Source: Prevotella sp. AGR2160
Lineage (GTDB): Bacteria; Bacteroidota; Bacteroidia; Bacteroidales; Bacteroidaceae
Assembly (NCBI RefSeq): GCF_000424185.1
Contig: NZ_AUJK01000010.1
Location: forward strand, 38,350-102,349
DNA length: 64,000 nucleotides
Direction of reading: 5' to 3'
Position numbers and translations under genes: made by a program. The notes under the pieces were generated by a model. The model was not told the DNA's origin, did not search any database, and was given only the letters and a program-made list of their open reading frames with translations. Position 1 is the stretch's first letter; each line of letters begins with the position of its first letter. This document shows positions 43,812 through 53,188 of this stretch, piece by piece.

Positions 43812-44099
43812 ATGGACATCAATTTCAACGGCATACCGGTTTTCAAGGGACTCCAGAAACCATTGGAGTTCATGGGCATTCGGGGCAGGTTCCTGACCTA
43901 CGCCGCCGGAGCCATCGGCCTGAGCTTCCTCGGCTTCCTGCTGTCCTCCATCCTCTTCGGCAAGCTTGTTGGCTTCATCGTCATGGTCTGCCTCGCCGCC
44001 GTGGGAATCATCTCCATCTACGTCAAGCAGCGCAGTGGACTGCACAGCAAGAAACGGCACCACGACATCTACTTCTTTTACAAAATGTACGAGCGGTAG
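43812..44099 (+). CDS. traF: TraF, DUF4133 (ICE2)
   Basis: A 95-aa protein: FKGLQKPLEFMGIRGRFLTY followed by two transmembrane helices and a basic tail. This is a VirB3-like small inner-membrane part of the secretion apparatus, next to the VirB4 ATPase. Confidence 0.92.
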   Translation: MDINFNGIPVFKGLQKPLEFMGIRGRFLTYAAGAIGLSFLGFLLSSILFGKLVGFIVMVCLAAVGIISIYVKQRSGLHSKKRHHDIYFFYKMYER

Positions 44100-44156
44100 C
44101 CGCGAACAAAATAGAAAACAAAAGGAAGAATACAGTTACTACAAACATAACCTACC

Positions 44157-47108
44157 ATGTCAAACAAGAAAAAGCCGCTTGACGGCCTCTTCGCCCAGCT
44201 CCAGGATATCAAGGATGGCTCCGGCAAGCTGATGAACACGGTCCTCTTCTCGAAGAACGGCAATCCGTCCGTCATTATCGAGATCGAGAACCCCGTGCAG
44301 CAGTATGCCACGGATGCCGTTCAGTATGTCGCCTTCACCGACGTGCTGAACAACATCGTCCAGACGCTCGGCGAGGGCTATGCCCTGCAGAAGCAGGATG
44401 TGCTATGCCGCCAGAGCTACCACCACGACATCACCGACGAAATGGAGTTCCTCACCAGGAGCTACTTCCGTTACTTCAACGGCCGGCCCTATACTGAGAT
44501 ACGCACCTACCTCATTATCACGCAGGAAGCGGTAAAATCCGCCTTCGTGAAGTACGACCCCAAGACATGGCTCGACTTTCATACCAAGGTCAGCAAGGTC
44601 ATGGACATCCTCAAGGAGCGTGGCATCTGGCACCGCAAGCTCACCAAGGACGAGGTCAACGAGTACCTCCACCGCTTCATGGCCTTCCACTTCAAGGATG
44701 GCCCCTTCTCGATGCAGAGCTTCAAGGCCGGTGACGACTGCCTGAAGATGGGCGACAAAGTAGTAAAATCCTTCGACATCGTCGACGTGGACGAAATCAA
44801 CCTGCCATCGCTGATAAAACCCTACCAGCCCGTGGCCGTCAACGGCTACGTCATCGCCACCGACCTGCTGGCCTTCCTCAGTGAGATTCCTGATACCGAC
44901 TGCGTCATCTACAACCAAGTCATCCAAATCCCGCAGCAAAGGAAACTGTTGAGAAAGCTCCAAAGTAAAGCCAAGCGCCACGGCTCCATGCCCGACCCCA
45001 GCAACAAGATTGCCAAGGCCGACATCGAGGCCGTCCTCGACGTACTCGCCCAGGACAGCAAGCTGCTCGTCTATACCAACTTCAATCTGCTGGTGAGCTG
45101 CAAGGCCGAGAAGCTGACACCCGTGACGAGTTTCATCGAGACCAAGCTCTACGAGTGCGGCATCTTCGCCAGCAAGAGTGCCTACAACCAGTTGGAGCTC
45201 TTCATGGACTCCTTTCCCGGCAACGCCTACTCGTTCAACCCCGACTACGACCTTTTCCTGACGCTCAACGACGCAGCCCTCTGCCTCTTCTTCAAGGAAC
45301 ATCTGAAGCACAGCGAGGACACGCCGCTGAAGACCTACTACACCGACCGCCAGGGCCTGCCCGTCTGCATCGACATCACCGGCAAGGAAGGGAGGGTGAA
45401 GATGACCGACAATGCCAACTTCTTCTGCATCGGCCCAAGCGGCAGCGGCAAGTCCTTCCACATGAACACGGTCGTCCGCCAGCTTTTGGAGCAGAATACT
45501 GATGTCGTCATGGTCGATACCGGCGACAGCTATGAGGGTATATGCCGTTATTTCAAAGGCACTTACATCAGCTATTCAAAGGAAAAGCCCATCTCGATGA
45601 ACCCGTTTAAGATTACGGACACCGAGTATTCACAGAACTTCGGCGAGAAGAAGAACTTCCTCAAGTCGCTCATCTTCCTCATCTTCAAGGGCACCGAGGC
45701 ACCTACGAAGATAGAGGACAAGATCATCAACCAGACCATCGTCGAGTACTACGAGTCGTACTTCACACCCTTCAAGGAGTTTACCGATGCCGAGCGCGAC
45801 CAGCTCCGCAAGCGTCTGCTTTTGGAGGACAAGAAGAACGGCACCTACGAGAAGCACAGCAAGGAACTTGAAGAAAAATATAAACATTCTGAATATGAAT
45901 ATGGAACAGCCACCTCTACCGAAACATCCGAAGATCCATCTGCCTTTGGCGGACCGGATAGTGAATACGATTCTTTCAATCCTGCTGCTGACCGTGGTAT
46001 GGCCGGTGATGGTAATCTACGTGCTGCTGAGGAGAAGGAAACTTACGCAAGAATAAAGCGGAAAGTGAACAAGCTCCACGACCTTATCAACGACAAGGCC
46101 GCCACCGACGGCGAGAAGGTCGCCGCCAACCGCCAGCTCATGCGCCTCATGCCACAGCTTATTGAGGGCAACTACCTCATCACCATCGAGCAGCGCATCG
46201 ACCGTATGGAGAAACAAAGGAGAAAGATGCACGTCGACAACCTCAGCTTCAACAGCTACTACGAGTTTGCCATCGAGCGCATTCCGCAGATTATGAGGGA
46301 GAAGAGCATCAACTTCGACATTGACAACTTCGCCGCCATTCTGGAGCAGTTCTACAAGGGTGGCGAACTGGAGCACACGCTGAACAACGACGTGGATGCC
46401 AGCCTCTTTGATGAGAAGTTCATCGTCTTCGAGATTGATAAGATCAAGGACGACCCCGTGCTGTTCCCCATCGTGGTGCTCATCATCATGGACGTGTTCC
46501 TACAGAAGATGCGCATCAAGAAAGGCCGCAAGGCACTCATCATCGAGGAAGCGTGGAAGGCAATCAGCTCACCGACCATGGCGGAGTACATCAAATACCT
46601 CTATAAGACGGTCAGAAAGTTCCACGGCATCGCCGGAGTGGTAACACAGGAGCTCAATGATGTCATCGACAGCCCCATCGTGAAGGAAGCCATCATCAAC
46701 AACAGTGATGTGAAAATCCTCCTCGACCAGAGCAAGTTCAAGGACCGATATGACGACATCAGTGCAATTCTCGGCCTTACGCAGGTACAGAAGCAGCAGA
46801 TCTTCACCGTCAACGCCCTCAACAACCACGACGGGCGTAGCTACTTTAAGGAAGTGTGGATATGCCGTGGCCAGTACTCCGATGTCTATGGCGTGGAGGA
46901 ACCGCCCGAGTGCTATTGGGCCTATACCACCGAGCGCGCCGAGAAAGAGGCTTTGAAAGTCTATGAGCGGCACTATGGCGACATCCAGACCGCCATCACG
47001 AAAATTGAGGAAGACCGCAAAAAACTCGGTATCAAGAAGTACCTTGACTTCGCGGTGAAAGTAAACCAAAAACAGAACATTATGCCACTATGGGACAAAT
47101 CAGACTGA
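44157..47108 (+). CDS. traG: Conjugative transfer ATPase TraG, VirB4 type (ICE2)
   Basis: This 983-aa protein powers assembly of the mating channel. Walker A is GPSGSGKSFH near residue 427 and Walker B-like ALIIEEAWKA near 793. Compared with the ICE1 copy it lacks the N-terminal membrane helix and carries an extra low-complexity stretch at about residues 575-640 (YGTATSTETSEDPSAFGGPD and onward). That stretch overlaps an out-of-frame small membrane ORF (45895-46056). It overlaps the next gene by 19 nt. Confidence 0.95.
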   Translation: MSNKKKPLDGLFAQLQDIKDGSGKLMNTVLFSKNGNPSVIIEIENPVQQYATDAVQYVAFTDVLNNIVQTLGEGYALQKQDVLCRQSYHHDITDEMEFLTRSYFRYFNGRPYTEIRTYLIITQEAVKSAFVKYDPKTWLDFHTKVSKVMDILKERGIWHRKLTKDEVNEYLHRFMAFHFKDGPFSMQSFKAGDDCLKMGDKVVKSFDIVDVDEINLPSLIKPYQPVAVNGYVIATDLLAFLSEIPDTDCVIYNQVIQIPQQRKLLRKLQSKAKRHGSMPDPSNKIAKADIEAVLDVLAQDSKLLVYTNFNLLVSCKAEKLTPVTSFIETKLYECGIFASKSAYNQLELFMDSFPGNAYSFNPDYDLFLTLNDAALCLFFKEHLKHSEDTPLKTYYTDRQGLPVCIDITGKEGRVKMTDNANFFCIGPSGSGKSFHMNTVVRQLLEQNTDVVMVDTGDSYEGICRYFKGTYISYSKEKPISMNPFKITDTEYSQNFGEKKNFLKSLIFLIFKGTEAPTKIEDKIINQTIVEYYESYFTPFKEFTDAERDQLRKRLLLEDKKNGTYEKHSKELEEKYKHSEYEYGTATSTETSEDPSAFGGPDSEYDSFNPAADRGMAGDGNLRAAEEKETYARIKRKVNKLHDLINDKAATDGEKVAANRQLMRLMPQLIEGNYLITIEQRIDRMEKQRRKMHVDNLSFNSYYEFAIERIPQIMREKSINFDIDNFAAILEQFYKGGELEHTLNNDVDASLFDEKFIVFEIDKIKDDPVLFPIVVLIIMDVFLQKMRIKKGRKALIIEEAWKAISSPTMAEYIKYLYKTVRKFHGIAGVVTQELNDVIDSPIVKEAIINNSDVKILLDQSKFKDRYDDISAILGLTQVQKQQIFTVNALNNHDGRSYFKEVWICRGQYSDVYGVEEPPECYWAYTTERAEKEALKVYERHYGDIQTAITKIEEDRKKLGIKKYLDFAVKVNQKQNIMPLWDKSD
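45895..46056 (+). CDS. Possible overprinted small membrane protein inside traG
   Basis: In another frame within traG, ATG 45895 opens a 53-codon ORF with a Pro-rich start (MNMEQPPLPKHPK), one strong transmembrane helix (IVNTILSILLLTVVWPVMVI) and a basic end (LLRRRKLTQE). It coincides exactly with a low-complexity insertion absent from the ICE1 traG. It could be a real overlapping gene or a by-product of the insertion. Confidence 0.3.
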   Translation: MNMEQPPLPKHPKIHLPLADRIVNTILSILLLTVVWPVMVIYVLLRRRKLTQE

Positions 47109-47890
47109 ATACCAACAAGATAAGCAGCAGGCAGAATAAATGCTGTGTCCTGACCGCAGCCATGCTTCTCCTTGCCACCACGCATGCCTTTGCAGGATGG
47201 CACCTTGTCATAGACCCCAAGACCATCGGGCAGGTAACTGCCAACACCGCCGCCCAGAAGGCCATCGAGGACAAACACAACGAGCGGCTCGACACCATCT
47301 CCGCCAAGCAGAAGAAGATATTGCAGTACACCGCCGCCATGGAGGGCATTAAGGAACTCTACCATCTGACGATGACCAATGTCCGTGGCTTCGGGGAGGA
47401 AACAGGCTACTACAAGGAAATTTTTCTCCTTAGTGCCGACATCCTCACCTCCGTGCCTACGGTGACAAAGTACATATTATCGCACCCCGTGAAGAACTAC
47501 GTCCTCTGCCTGAACGAACTCTCGGATGTCGTCATCGAGACCGAGGGGCTTATCCATGACTTCATCGACGTGGTGAACAACGGCAAAATACGTCTGCCCG
47601 ACAATCCCATTATCCGCCAGAAGATACCCAACGGTGGCGGACGCTATAACATGGGTCAGGGCGACGGCTACAACTTCATGGACCGCTACACCCGTCTTAC
47701 GATGGCCAACAGGATCTACTCCCGCCTCTATGAGATGAAGTGCAAGATGGACGTGATGGTGATGATGTGCCAGTTTGGCACCTGGGGCGAGGTGTTCTTT
47801 GCCATCGACCCGGAGAGCTGGGCTGCCGTCTATCAGGCCAGCGGCATGGTGGACGGAATAATCAGAGACTGGAACGGAATTGGCATCTAA
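47090..47890 (+). CDS. traI: TraI-like exported protein, DUF4141 (ICE2)
   Basis: This 266-aa protein starts in the last 19 nt of traG. It has a signal peptide (hydrophobic ... LLLATTHAFAGW), a helical body with a coiled-coil start, and ends VFFAIDPESWAAVYQASGMV-DGIIRDW. That matches the accessory-operon paralogue at 30912. It probably lines the periplasmic side of the channel (VirB5-like position). Confidence 0.85.
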   Translation: MGQIRLNTNKISSRQNKCCVLTAAMLLLATTHAFAGWHLVIDPKTIGQVTANTAAQKAIEDKHNERLDTISAKQKKILQYTAAMEGIKELYHLTMTNVRGFGEETGYYKEIFLLSADILTSVPTVTKYILSHPVKNYVLCLNELSDVVIETEGLIHDFIDVVNNGKIRLPDNPIIRQKIPNGGGRYNMGQGDGYNFMDRYTRLTMANRIYSRLYEMKCKMDVMVMMCQFGTWGEVFFAIDPESWAAVYQASGMVDGIIRDWNGIGI

Positions 47891-47962
47891 GAGCCACCAG
47901 CCACTCTCCAAAATAGAGGTGAGTAATTACCATCAAGAACCAAAAAGAACACCGAATGAACT

Positions 47963-48646
47963 ATGAAGTACCATACCATTATAATATGTCTTTTGGCAGT
48001 TGCCATCCTCTATCCTTCGAAAGCCCATGCCTTCGACTACCCGAATGACCAGCCGACTATCGAGGCACTGATCTCGCTGCACAAGCTCATCAAGAAGGAA
48101 GAGGAGAAGGCACTGGAGAAAGTATCGGTAAGCTATGGCGAGCAGAGTCTTGTCACCACGGGAGCAACGAAGTTCAACGACGTGCGCATGACGCTGAACT
48201 CCAAGCTCAACAACGCCTACAGCTACGTCATCCTCGGTGCGGCACTCGCCTCTACGGGCACAGACCTCTACCGTCTCATCGACCAGTACACCCAGTTCAC
48301 GAAGAACACGGTCAAGTACACCTTCAAGAAACCGGCGGTGGCATGGTACTATACCGAGGCCAACTTTGCCTGCGCGAGGGAGATCAAGAACATCAAGACC
48401 ATGTACGCCACCCTTACCGCCAGTGGTCTGAACCTCATGCGTGCCAGCATGGACGAGAAACTGGAGCTTGTCAACACCCTCCACAGCTACATCTCCAACA
48501 TGCTCGGCATCATCGACTCGGCCAATCTATGGTGCAGTATCGTCGTCATGGGCGGCTTCCACTACGACTACATCTGGGACATCCTCAACAGCGAGGTCAA
48601 GGATGAGATAGCGAAGAAAGTCATTGACAAGTGGTACGGAGCATAA
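47963..48646 (+). CDS. Exported conjugation protein, helical (ICE2)
   Basis: This 227-aa protein has a signal peptide (MKYHTIIICLLAVAILYPSK) and a helix-rich body. Its gene order (after TraI, before the DUF5045-like gene and TraJ) marks it as part of the transfer apparatus. The family name is not certain from sequence. It is spaced 72 bp from traI. Confidence 0.75.
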   Translation: MKYHTIIICLLAVAILYPSKAHAFDYPNDQPTIEALISLHKLIKKEEEKALEKVSVSYGEQSLVTTGATKFNDVRMTLNSKLNNAYSYVILGAALASTGTDLYRLIDQYTQFTKNTVKYTFKKPAVAWYYTEANFACAREIKNIKTMYATLTASGLNLMRASMDEKLELVNTLHSYISNMLGIIDSANLWCSIVVMGGFHYDYIWDILNSEVKDEIAKKVIDKWYGA

Positions 48647-48712
48647 GCCAACCTGTAAATTGTCATGTGATATACAAACACCCAAGTCAAACGAACAAAA
48701 AACGAAAATACC

Positions 48713-49408
48713 ATGAGACACACACTCACTTTTACTATGGTTTCTATAGCTCTCGCTTTTCCTATTGGGGAAGGCGGGAGCGCTTATGCCCAAAAGATAG
48801 TGCACGACAAGCAGAAGGAGAAGCAGTGGCGGAGCATGGAGACCGGCCCCTGGGACTTCGAGCCAGGCTGGTACTACTACTTTCTCCACAAGAAATACTC
48901 CGGTGCCGAGACCTATTGGAAGTGGTCCGGCTTCAAGTCAAGATACCGTGTCCGCTTCAAGGAGCATAAGTCAAATGTCAAGACCATCATGCCCCGTCGT
49001 ATTGCCCAGGAAGAACTGCAAAAAGAGAAGATCAAAAAGGTCGAGGAAGAGCGTGCCAAGGTTAAGGAGATGCACGACGAGGAAGTCATCCGTGCCGCCG
49101 ACCGCAACGTTGACCTCGTCTACTCCACCTTCAAGGATGACTTCAACCGTATGCAGGGAGCCATCACCGAGGGTCTTACCTTCTGCCTTACCAAGAGCAA
49201 GGGCAAGCTGGCTCCGCAGGTCAACGAGCTCCAGCGTCAGAACGACCTTATCTGCCAGTCCATCGCCTACACGCACAAACAAGGGCTTGGTAATGAACTG
49301 GAAAACTCCAAAAGGCAGGAAGCCTATGTAGAGTACAAGAAGCAGATGGAAGAAGTCGTCTCGCGTGTGGCTCATCTTGTGGGAATGGCACAGCAATACT
49401 ATCAGTAG
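48713..49408 (+). CDS. Exported DUF5045-like conjugation protein (ICE2)
   Basis: This 231-aa protein has an N-terminal signal peptide (MRHTLTFTMVSIALAFPIGE), then a WDFEPGWYYYFLHKKYSGAE motif and a long coiled coil (EELQKEKIKKVEEERAKVKE). This architecture fits the DUF5045 group encoded just before traJ. A periplasmic structural role is likely. Confidence 0.75.
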   Translation: MRHTLTFTMVSIALAFPIGEGGSAYAQKIVHDKQKEKQWRSMETGPWDFEPGWYYYFLHKKYSGAETYWKWSGFKSRYRVRFKEHKSNVKTIMPRRIAQEELQKEKIKKVEEERAKVKEMHDEEVIRAADRNVDLVYSTFKDDFNRMQGAITEGLTFCLTKSKGKLAPQVNELQRQNDLICQSIAYTHKQGLGNELENSKRQEAYVEYKKQMEEVVSRVAHLVGMAQQYYQ

Positions 49409-49446
49409 ACAAAATCAATCATGAAAACAAAAGAAAATAAGATACT

Positions 49447-50781
49447 ATGACAGACTTACTATTATCAAGTTCAATGTTCATCGACCAGCTGCTGACGATG
49501 GGACTCCCTGCCATAGACGAAAGTCTGATGCGACTGCTGACGGCAATGGAGACCTTTCCCAAGTCCGCCATCCTCGGCAATGCCATCAGCTTTGCCAAGA
49601 TGCTCGGTCTCCTGCTCGCCCTCTGCATGGGTTCCTATGAGTGCTGGATGATGATGCTCGGCCGCCGTGGCATGGACGTAATGAAACTCGCCCGTATCAT
49701 CGGCCTTTCCCTGTGTATCACCTACAGTAGCTATATCTGCGAGTCGCTCAAGATGCCCGGCAAGGGACTGGAGGAGGTGACCCGACAGATGGCACAGAGC
49801 AAGAACAAGGAAGTAGCGGCGTTGGAGCTGAAGGTTGCCCAAAAGCAGGACGACTACCTAAAACGTCTCAGACAAGTGCAGGACAGCATCGAAACCGCCA
49901 AGCAGGTGCAGGAGATTGGTGAGGACGCCCACTGGTGGGATAAATTGATTTACAACATGGAGAACCTCGGCTCCACCATCAACAACTACGCCCAGCGTGC
50001 CGCCGTGGCAGCCGAGACCAAGGTCAGCGAGTGGATCAACGACGTGATACGGTTCGTCGGCGAACTCATCTTCCAGATGTCCTACTACGGCATGCTCGTT
50101 GCCCAGCGTATCTTCATGACCATCCTCGCCACCTTTGCGCCCATCATGTTCGCCCTCAGCATCGTACCGCCCTGGAGCAATGCCTGGGCCCAGTGGATGG
50201 GCAAGTACCTGTCGCTTTCCCTATGGGGATTTGTCGTTTACTTCTGTTTATACTACATCGACTTCATCCTGATGTACAACCTCATGGAAGACATCAAGGC
50301 CTACGACACCCTATTGAGAGGAACTGTCAACTCTTGGCAGCAGATAGGCGCGTTGGGCTTGCAGGGCATCGGCTCGAACTGTATGTATGCCATGGGCATG
50401 CTCGTGGGTGCCTACGTTTTCCGCTTCGTGCCCGAAGTAGCCTCGTGGCTCATTCCCGGCGGTATCAGCTCCAGCGCAGGAACGGCTTCTGGCAGTATGG
50501 CACAGACCCTCGTCTTCGGCGGTGCAAGCTATGCGATGGGTGCGGCGACCACGACAGCAGCGGCAGGAGCGACAGTCGCCACCGGCACAGCCTCCATTAT
50601 CGGTGCGGCACAGCAGTCGCACAGCGATGGCGGCAGCGGCTTCAGCCAGACCGCCCGCACCATCATGGCGCAGACCGGACTAGGAACATCCTACAGCCGT
50701 GGAGCAGACTCTGCCCGCAGTATAAATAATGTGGGCAAGTCCGACTCCAACTATAGACCGGGAGGAGCCGAAGGAAGTTAG
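49447..50781 (+). CDS. traJ: TraJ, VirB6-like polytopic channel protein (ICE2)
   Basis: This 444-aa protein has at least five hydrophobic segments (for example LGLLLALCMGSYECWMMML and WGFVVYFCLYYIDFILMYNL) interrupted by a helical cytoplasmic loop, and a Gly/Ala/Ser-rich C-terminal tail. This is the TraJ protein of Bacteroides elements, comparable to VirB6. It is followed by a 124-bp gap with short repeated AACTCC units. Confidence 0.9.
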   Translation: MTDLLLSSSMFIDQLLTMGLPAIDESLMRLLTAMETFPKSAILGNAISFAKMLGLLLALCMGSYECWMMMLGRRGMDVMKLARIIGLSLCITYSSYICESLKMPGKGLEEVTRQMAQSKNKEVAALELKVAQKQDDYLKRLRQVQDSIETAKQVQEIGEDAHWWDKLIYNMENLGSTINNYAQRAAVAAETKVSEWINDVIRFVGELIFQMSYYGMLVAQRIFMTILATFAPIMFALSIVPPWSNAWAQWMGKYLSLSLWGFVVYFCLYYIDFILMYNLMEDIKAYDTLLRGTVNSWQQIGALGLQGIGSNCMYAMGMLVGAYVFRFVPEVASWLIPGGISSSAGTASGSMAQTLVFGGASYAMGAATTTAAAGATVATGTASIIGAAQQSHSDGGSGFSQTARTIMAQTGLGTSYSRGADSARSINNVGKSDSNYRPGGAEGS

Positions 50782-50905
50782 GAGTGAAAAGTGAGTAGTT
50801 AGGAGTTGTCAAGCGTATGCAAGACAACTCCATCAACTCTTAGACTTAAACTTCAAACTCCATCAACTCCTATCTCCTAATTTCTAACTCCTAACTAAAA
50901 AGATT

Positions 50906-51502
50906 ATGTTGATACAATCCTTAGAACAGAAAACCAAACTGGCCCTGACAACCGTCATCCTCACATTGGCGGCTTGCACGGCCATCTGCATCTTCACTAT
51001 CTATCAGAGCTCAAAGCTTGTCAGTGAGGAGCGTAGCCAGATATACATCCTCGATGGAGACATTCCCTTCCTTGCCGAGCGCAGCCTGCAGGAAGCCAAC
51101 TTCGTGATGGAGGCCAAGGCACACATCCAGCTCTTCCATCAATACTTCTTCAACCTGCCTCCCGATGACGACTACATCAAGTGGACACTCGGCAAGGCCC
51201 TCTATATGGCCGATGGTACGGCGATGAAGCAGAAACAGGCTATGGAAGAGAACGGCTTCTACTCCGATATTATATCGAGCAGTGCCGTCTGCACCATCAA
51301 GTGCGACTCCATACAGTTTAATGAACATGAGAAAAAGTTCAAGTACTTTGGCACGCAGCTCATCAAGCGTCGCAGTCGTGACCTCAAACGCTCCATCATC
51401 ACCGTGGGCGAGATTGAGAACGTGCCAAGGACACAGAACAATCCCCACGGACTGCTCATAACGAACTGGAGAACACTCGAAAACAAAGATTTGGATTACT
51501 AA
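50906..51502 (+). CDS. traK: TraK, VirB8-like (ICE2)
   Basis: This 198-aa protein has a short cytosolic N-terminus, one transmembrane helix (residues about 13-34) and a periplasmic mixed domain with conserved paired acids (FFNLPPDDDYIKWTLGKALY). It matches TraK of CTnDOT-type elements. It follows TraJ and precedes TraL, the standard order. Confidence 0.92.
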   Translation: MLIQSLEQKTKLALTTVILTLAACTAICIFTIYQSSKLVSEERSQIYILDGDIPFLAERSLQEANFVMEAKAHIQLFHQYFFNLPPDDDYIKWTLGKALYMADGTAMKQKQAMEENGFYSDIISSSAVCTIKCDSIQFNEHEKKFKYFGTQLIKRRSRDLKRSIITVGEIENVPRTQNNPHGLLITNWRTLENKDLDY

Positions 51503-51515
51503 TAAATTGAATACT

Positions 51516-51974
51516 ATGAAGATATTTAAGCGAAGCAAAGAAAAGAAAGATGCTAAGATAGCGGAAGGCATCAAGTCACTGACTGACAAGCTTAAACTCA
51601 AGGACAAGATAGCCAAGGCCAACCAATGGGCAGACAAGCACAAGAAAAAAGTGTCCCTTATCACCATCGGCACGCTCATGCTCTCACTGATTATTGGCAG
51701 CTGGCTCACCCTTACCTCCACCTACAACGAAGCCGATATGATGTCCGGACTGTCCGACGTTAAGCCTGCCTTTGACGGCATCCGCCGCATCCAGCGACTG
51801 AAATCCATGCAGGTGGACCAGACCGTGGTGCTCACTAACAAGGGCCAGCAGCTCAAACACGAACTCGATTCCCTCGTCCGTCTGCCCGTCAAGAGCCATC
51901 AGGACTCCCTGGACATCATGGTGAAGTACCGCCAATTGGAACTCGTGGTAAAGTATCTCGACAACAAACAATAA
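51516..51974 (+). CDS. traL: TraL-like small membrane protein, DUF3989 (ICE2)
   Basis: About 152 aa from MKIFKRSKEKKDAK (51516; an upstream in-frame ATG lies at 51507). It has a basic N-terminus, one transmembrane helix (LITIGTLMLSLIIGSWLTL), then a short periplasmic coiled coil. It fits DUF3989/TraL by size, topology and position between TraK and TraM. Confidence 0.85.
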   Translation: MKIFKRSKEKKDAKIAEGIKSLTDKLKLKDKIAKANQWADKHKKKVSLITIGTLMLSLIIGSWLTLTSTYNEADMMSGLSDVKPAFDGIRRIQRLKSMQVDQTVVLTNKGQQLKHELDSLVRLPVKSHQDSLDIMVKYRQLELVVKYLDNKQ

Positions 51975-51991
51975 ACATAAAAATAGATGAT

Positions 51992-53188
51992 ATGGACTTA
52001 CAGAAACTCAAGCGTCTGAACCTCAGACAACCCAAGTACATTTTCCCTTTGGTCATCTTCCTGCCCCTGTTGGGCTTGATCTACTTCGGCATGGAGACCT
52101 TCAAGGGTAACGGCAAGACCGCCAAGAACGTAGTTACCGACTCCATCAACATGAGCCTCCCCGATGCTCGCGGTGAGGGCATGGACAGCAAGATGACAGC
52201 GATGAACAAGCACTTCGCCGAGGGCAGAGCCTTCACCGCTGTTGACGGCATCGGCGACGAGTACGAGCAGAAAGACACCACCGGCAGCGGCTACAATGAC
52301 CAGGAACGTCAACGAATCGAGGCCGTCAATGCCGAGCGTCTCCGTCAGATGAAAGCCGAGCAGGACCTCCGTGAGCGTCAGCAGGCCAACATGAACCGCA
52401 TCAACGGCTATGGCAGTAGTGGCAGAAGCCAGCAGGAAGACCTCAACTCCTATGCCCGTGAGCTCGACCGCATCCAGAACCGCAGTATGGAACGCCAGCG
52501 TCAGTACCAGGCCGAGCAGGAGCGACGCGATAAAGAAGAGGAAGCCGAGGAAAGAAGGCAGCAACAGGAAATGATTGACGCCCTCACCGGCAACTCCCGA
52601 AAGAAATCAAACAAGAAGGAAGAGAAAACCGAGGTCGTCGAGAAGGTCAAGGAGGACAACAGCGAGAAGTTCAACACCGTGGCCAGTACCGAGAATGTCG
52701 ATGAGCCCCTTATCAAGGCGATGATTGACAAAACCACCAAGGCACGTGAGGGCACCCGTCTGCGCTTCAAGCTCCTCGATGACGTAACCGTAAAGGGCAT
52801 CCGCCTTAAGAAAGGGTCCTACCTCTACGGCATCGTTACCGGCTTTGGACAGCAGCGTGTCATGGCCAACATCACGAGCATCCTCGTCGGCAACAAGTTC
52901 ATCAAGGTTAACCTCAGCGTCTTTGACAATGACGGCATGGAGGGCTTCTATGTCCCTGAGTCCACGTTCCGTGAGATGATGAAGGATGCAGGTTCCAATG
53001 TCGCCGCGCAGAACATCCAGTTCGACGTGAACGGCACCGGCGGCGTGTCCCCGGAGATCATCGCCTTGCAAGCCCTGCAGAACATGTACCAGTCTGCCAG
53101 TTCCGCCGTGTCGAAAAATATCCGAAAAAACAAGGCCAAAATCAAGTACAATACCATTGTCTATCTTATAAACACACAGAACGAATGA
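51992..53188 (+). CDS. traM: TraM, VirB10-like (ICE2)
   Basis: This 398-aa protein has a single transmembrane helix near residues 14-32, a long Gln/Glu/Arg-rich coiled region (RERQQANMNRINGYGSSGRS and onward), and a C-terminal beta domain (GTRLRFKLLDDVTVKGIRLK) similar to VirB10/TraM_B. It links inner and outer membranes in the channel. It overlaps traN by 4 nt. Confidence 0.93.
   Translation: MDLQKLKRLNLRQPKYIFPLVIFLPLLGLIYFGMETFKGNGKTAKNVVTDSINMSLPDARGEGMDSKMTAMNKHFAEGRAFTAVDGIGDEYEQKDTTGSGYNDQERQRIEAVNAERLRQMKAEQDLRERQQANMNRINGYGSSGRSQQEDLNSYARELDRIQNRSMERQRQYQAEQERRDKEEEAEERRQQQEMIDALTGNSRKKSNKKEEKTEVVEKVKEDNSEKFNTVASTENVDEPLIKAMIDKTTKAREGTRLRFKLLDDVTVKGIRLKKGSYLYGIVTGFGQQRVMANITSILVGNKFIKVNLSVFDNDGMEGFYVPESTFREMMKDAGSNVAAQNIQFDVNGTGGVSPEIIALQALQNMYQSASSAVSKNIRKNKAKIKYNTIVYLINTQNE

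Noticed and set aside
44403..45461. 352-codon minus frame inside traG (ICE2)
   Set aside because: A GC-driven shadow frame opposite the ATPase; its Val/Gly/Glu-rich composition is typical of such shadows.
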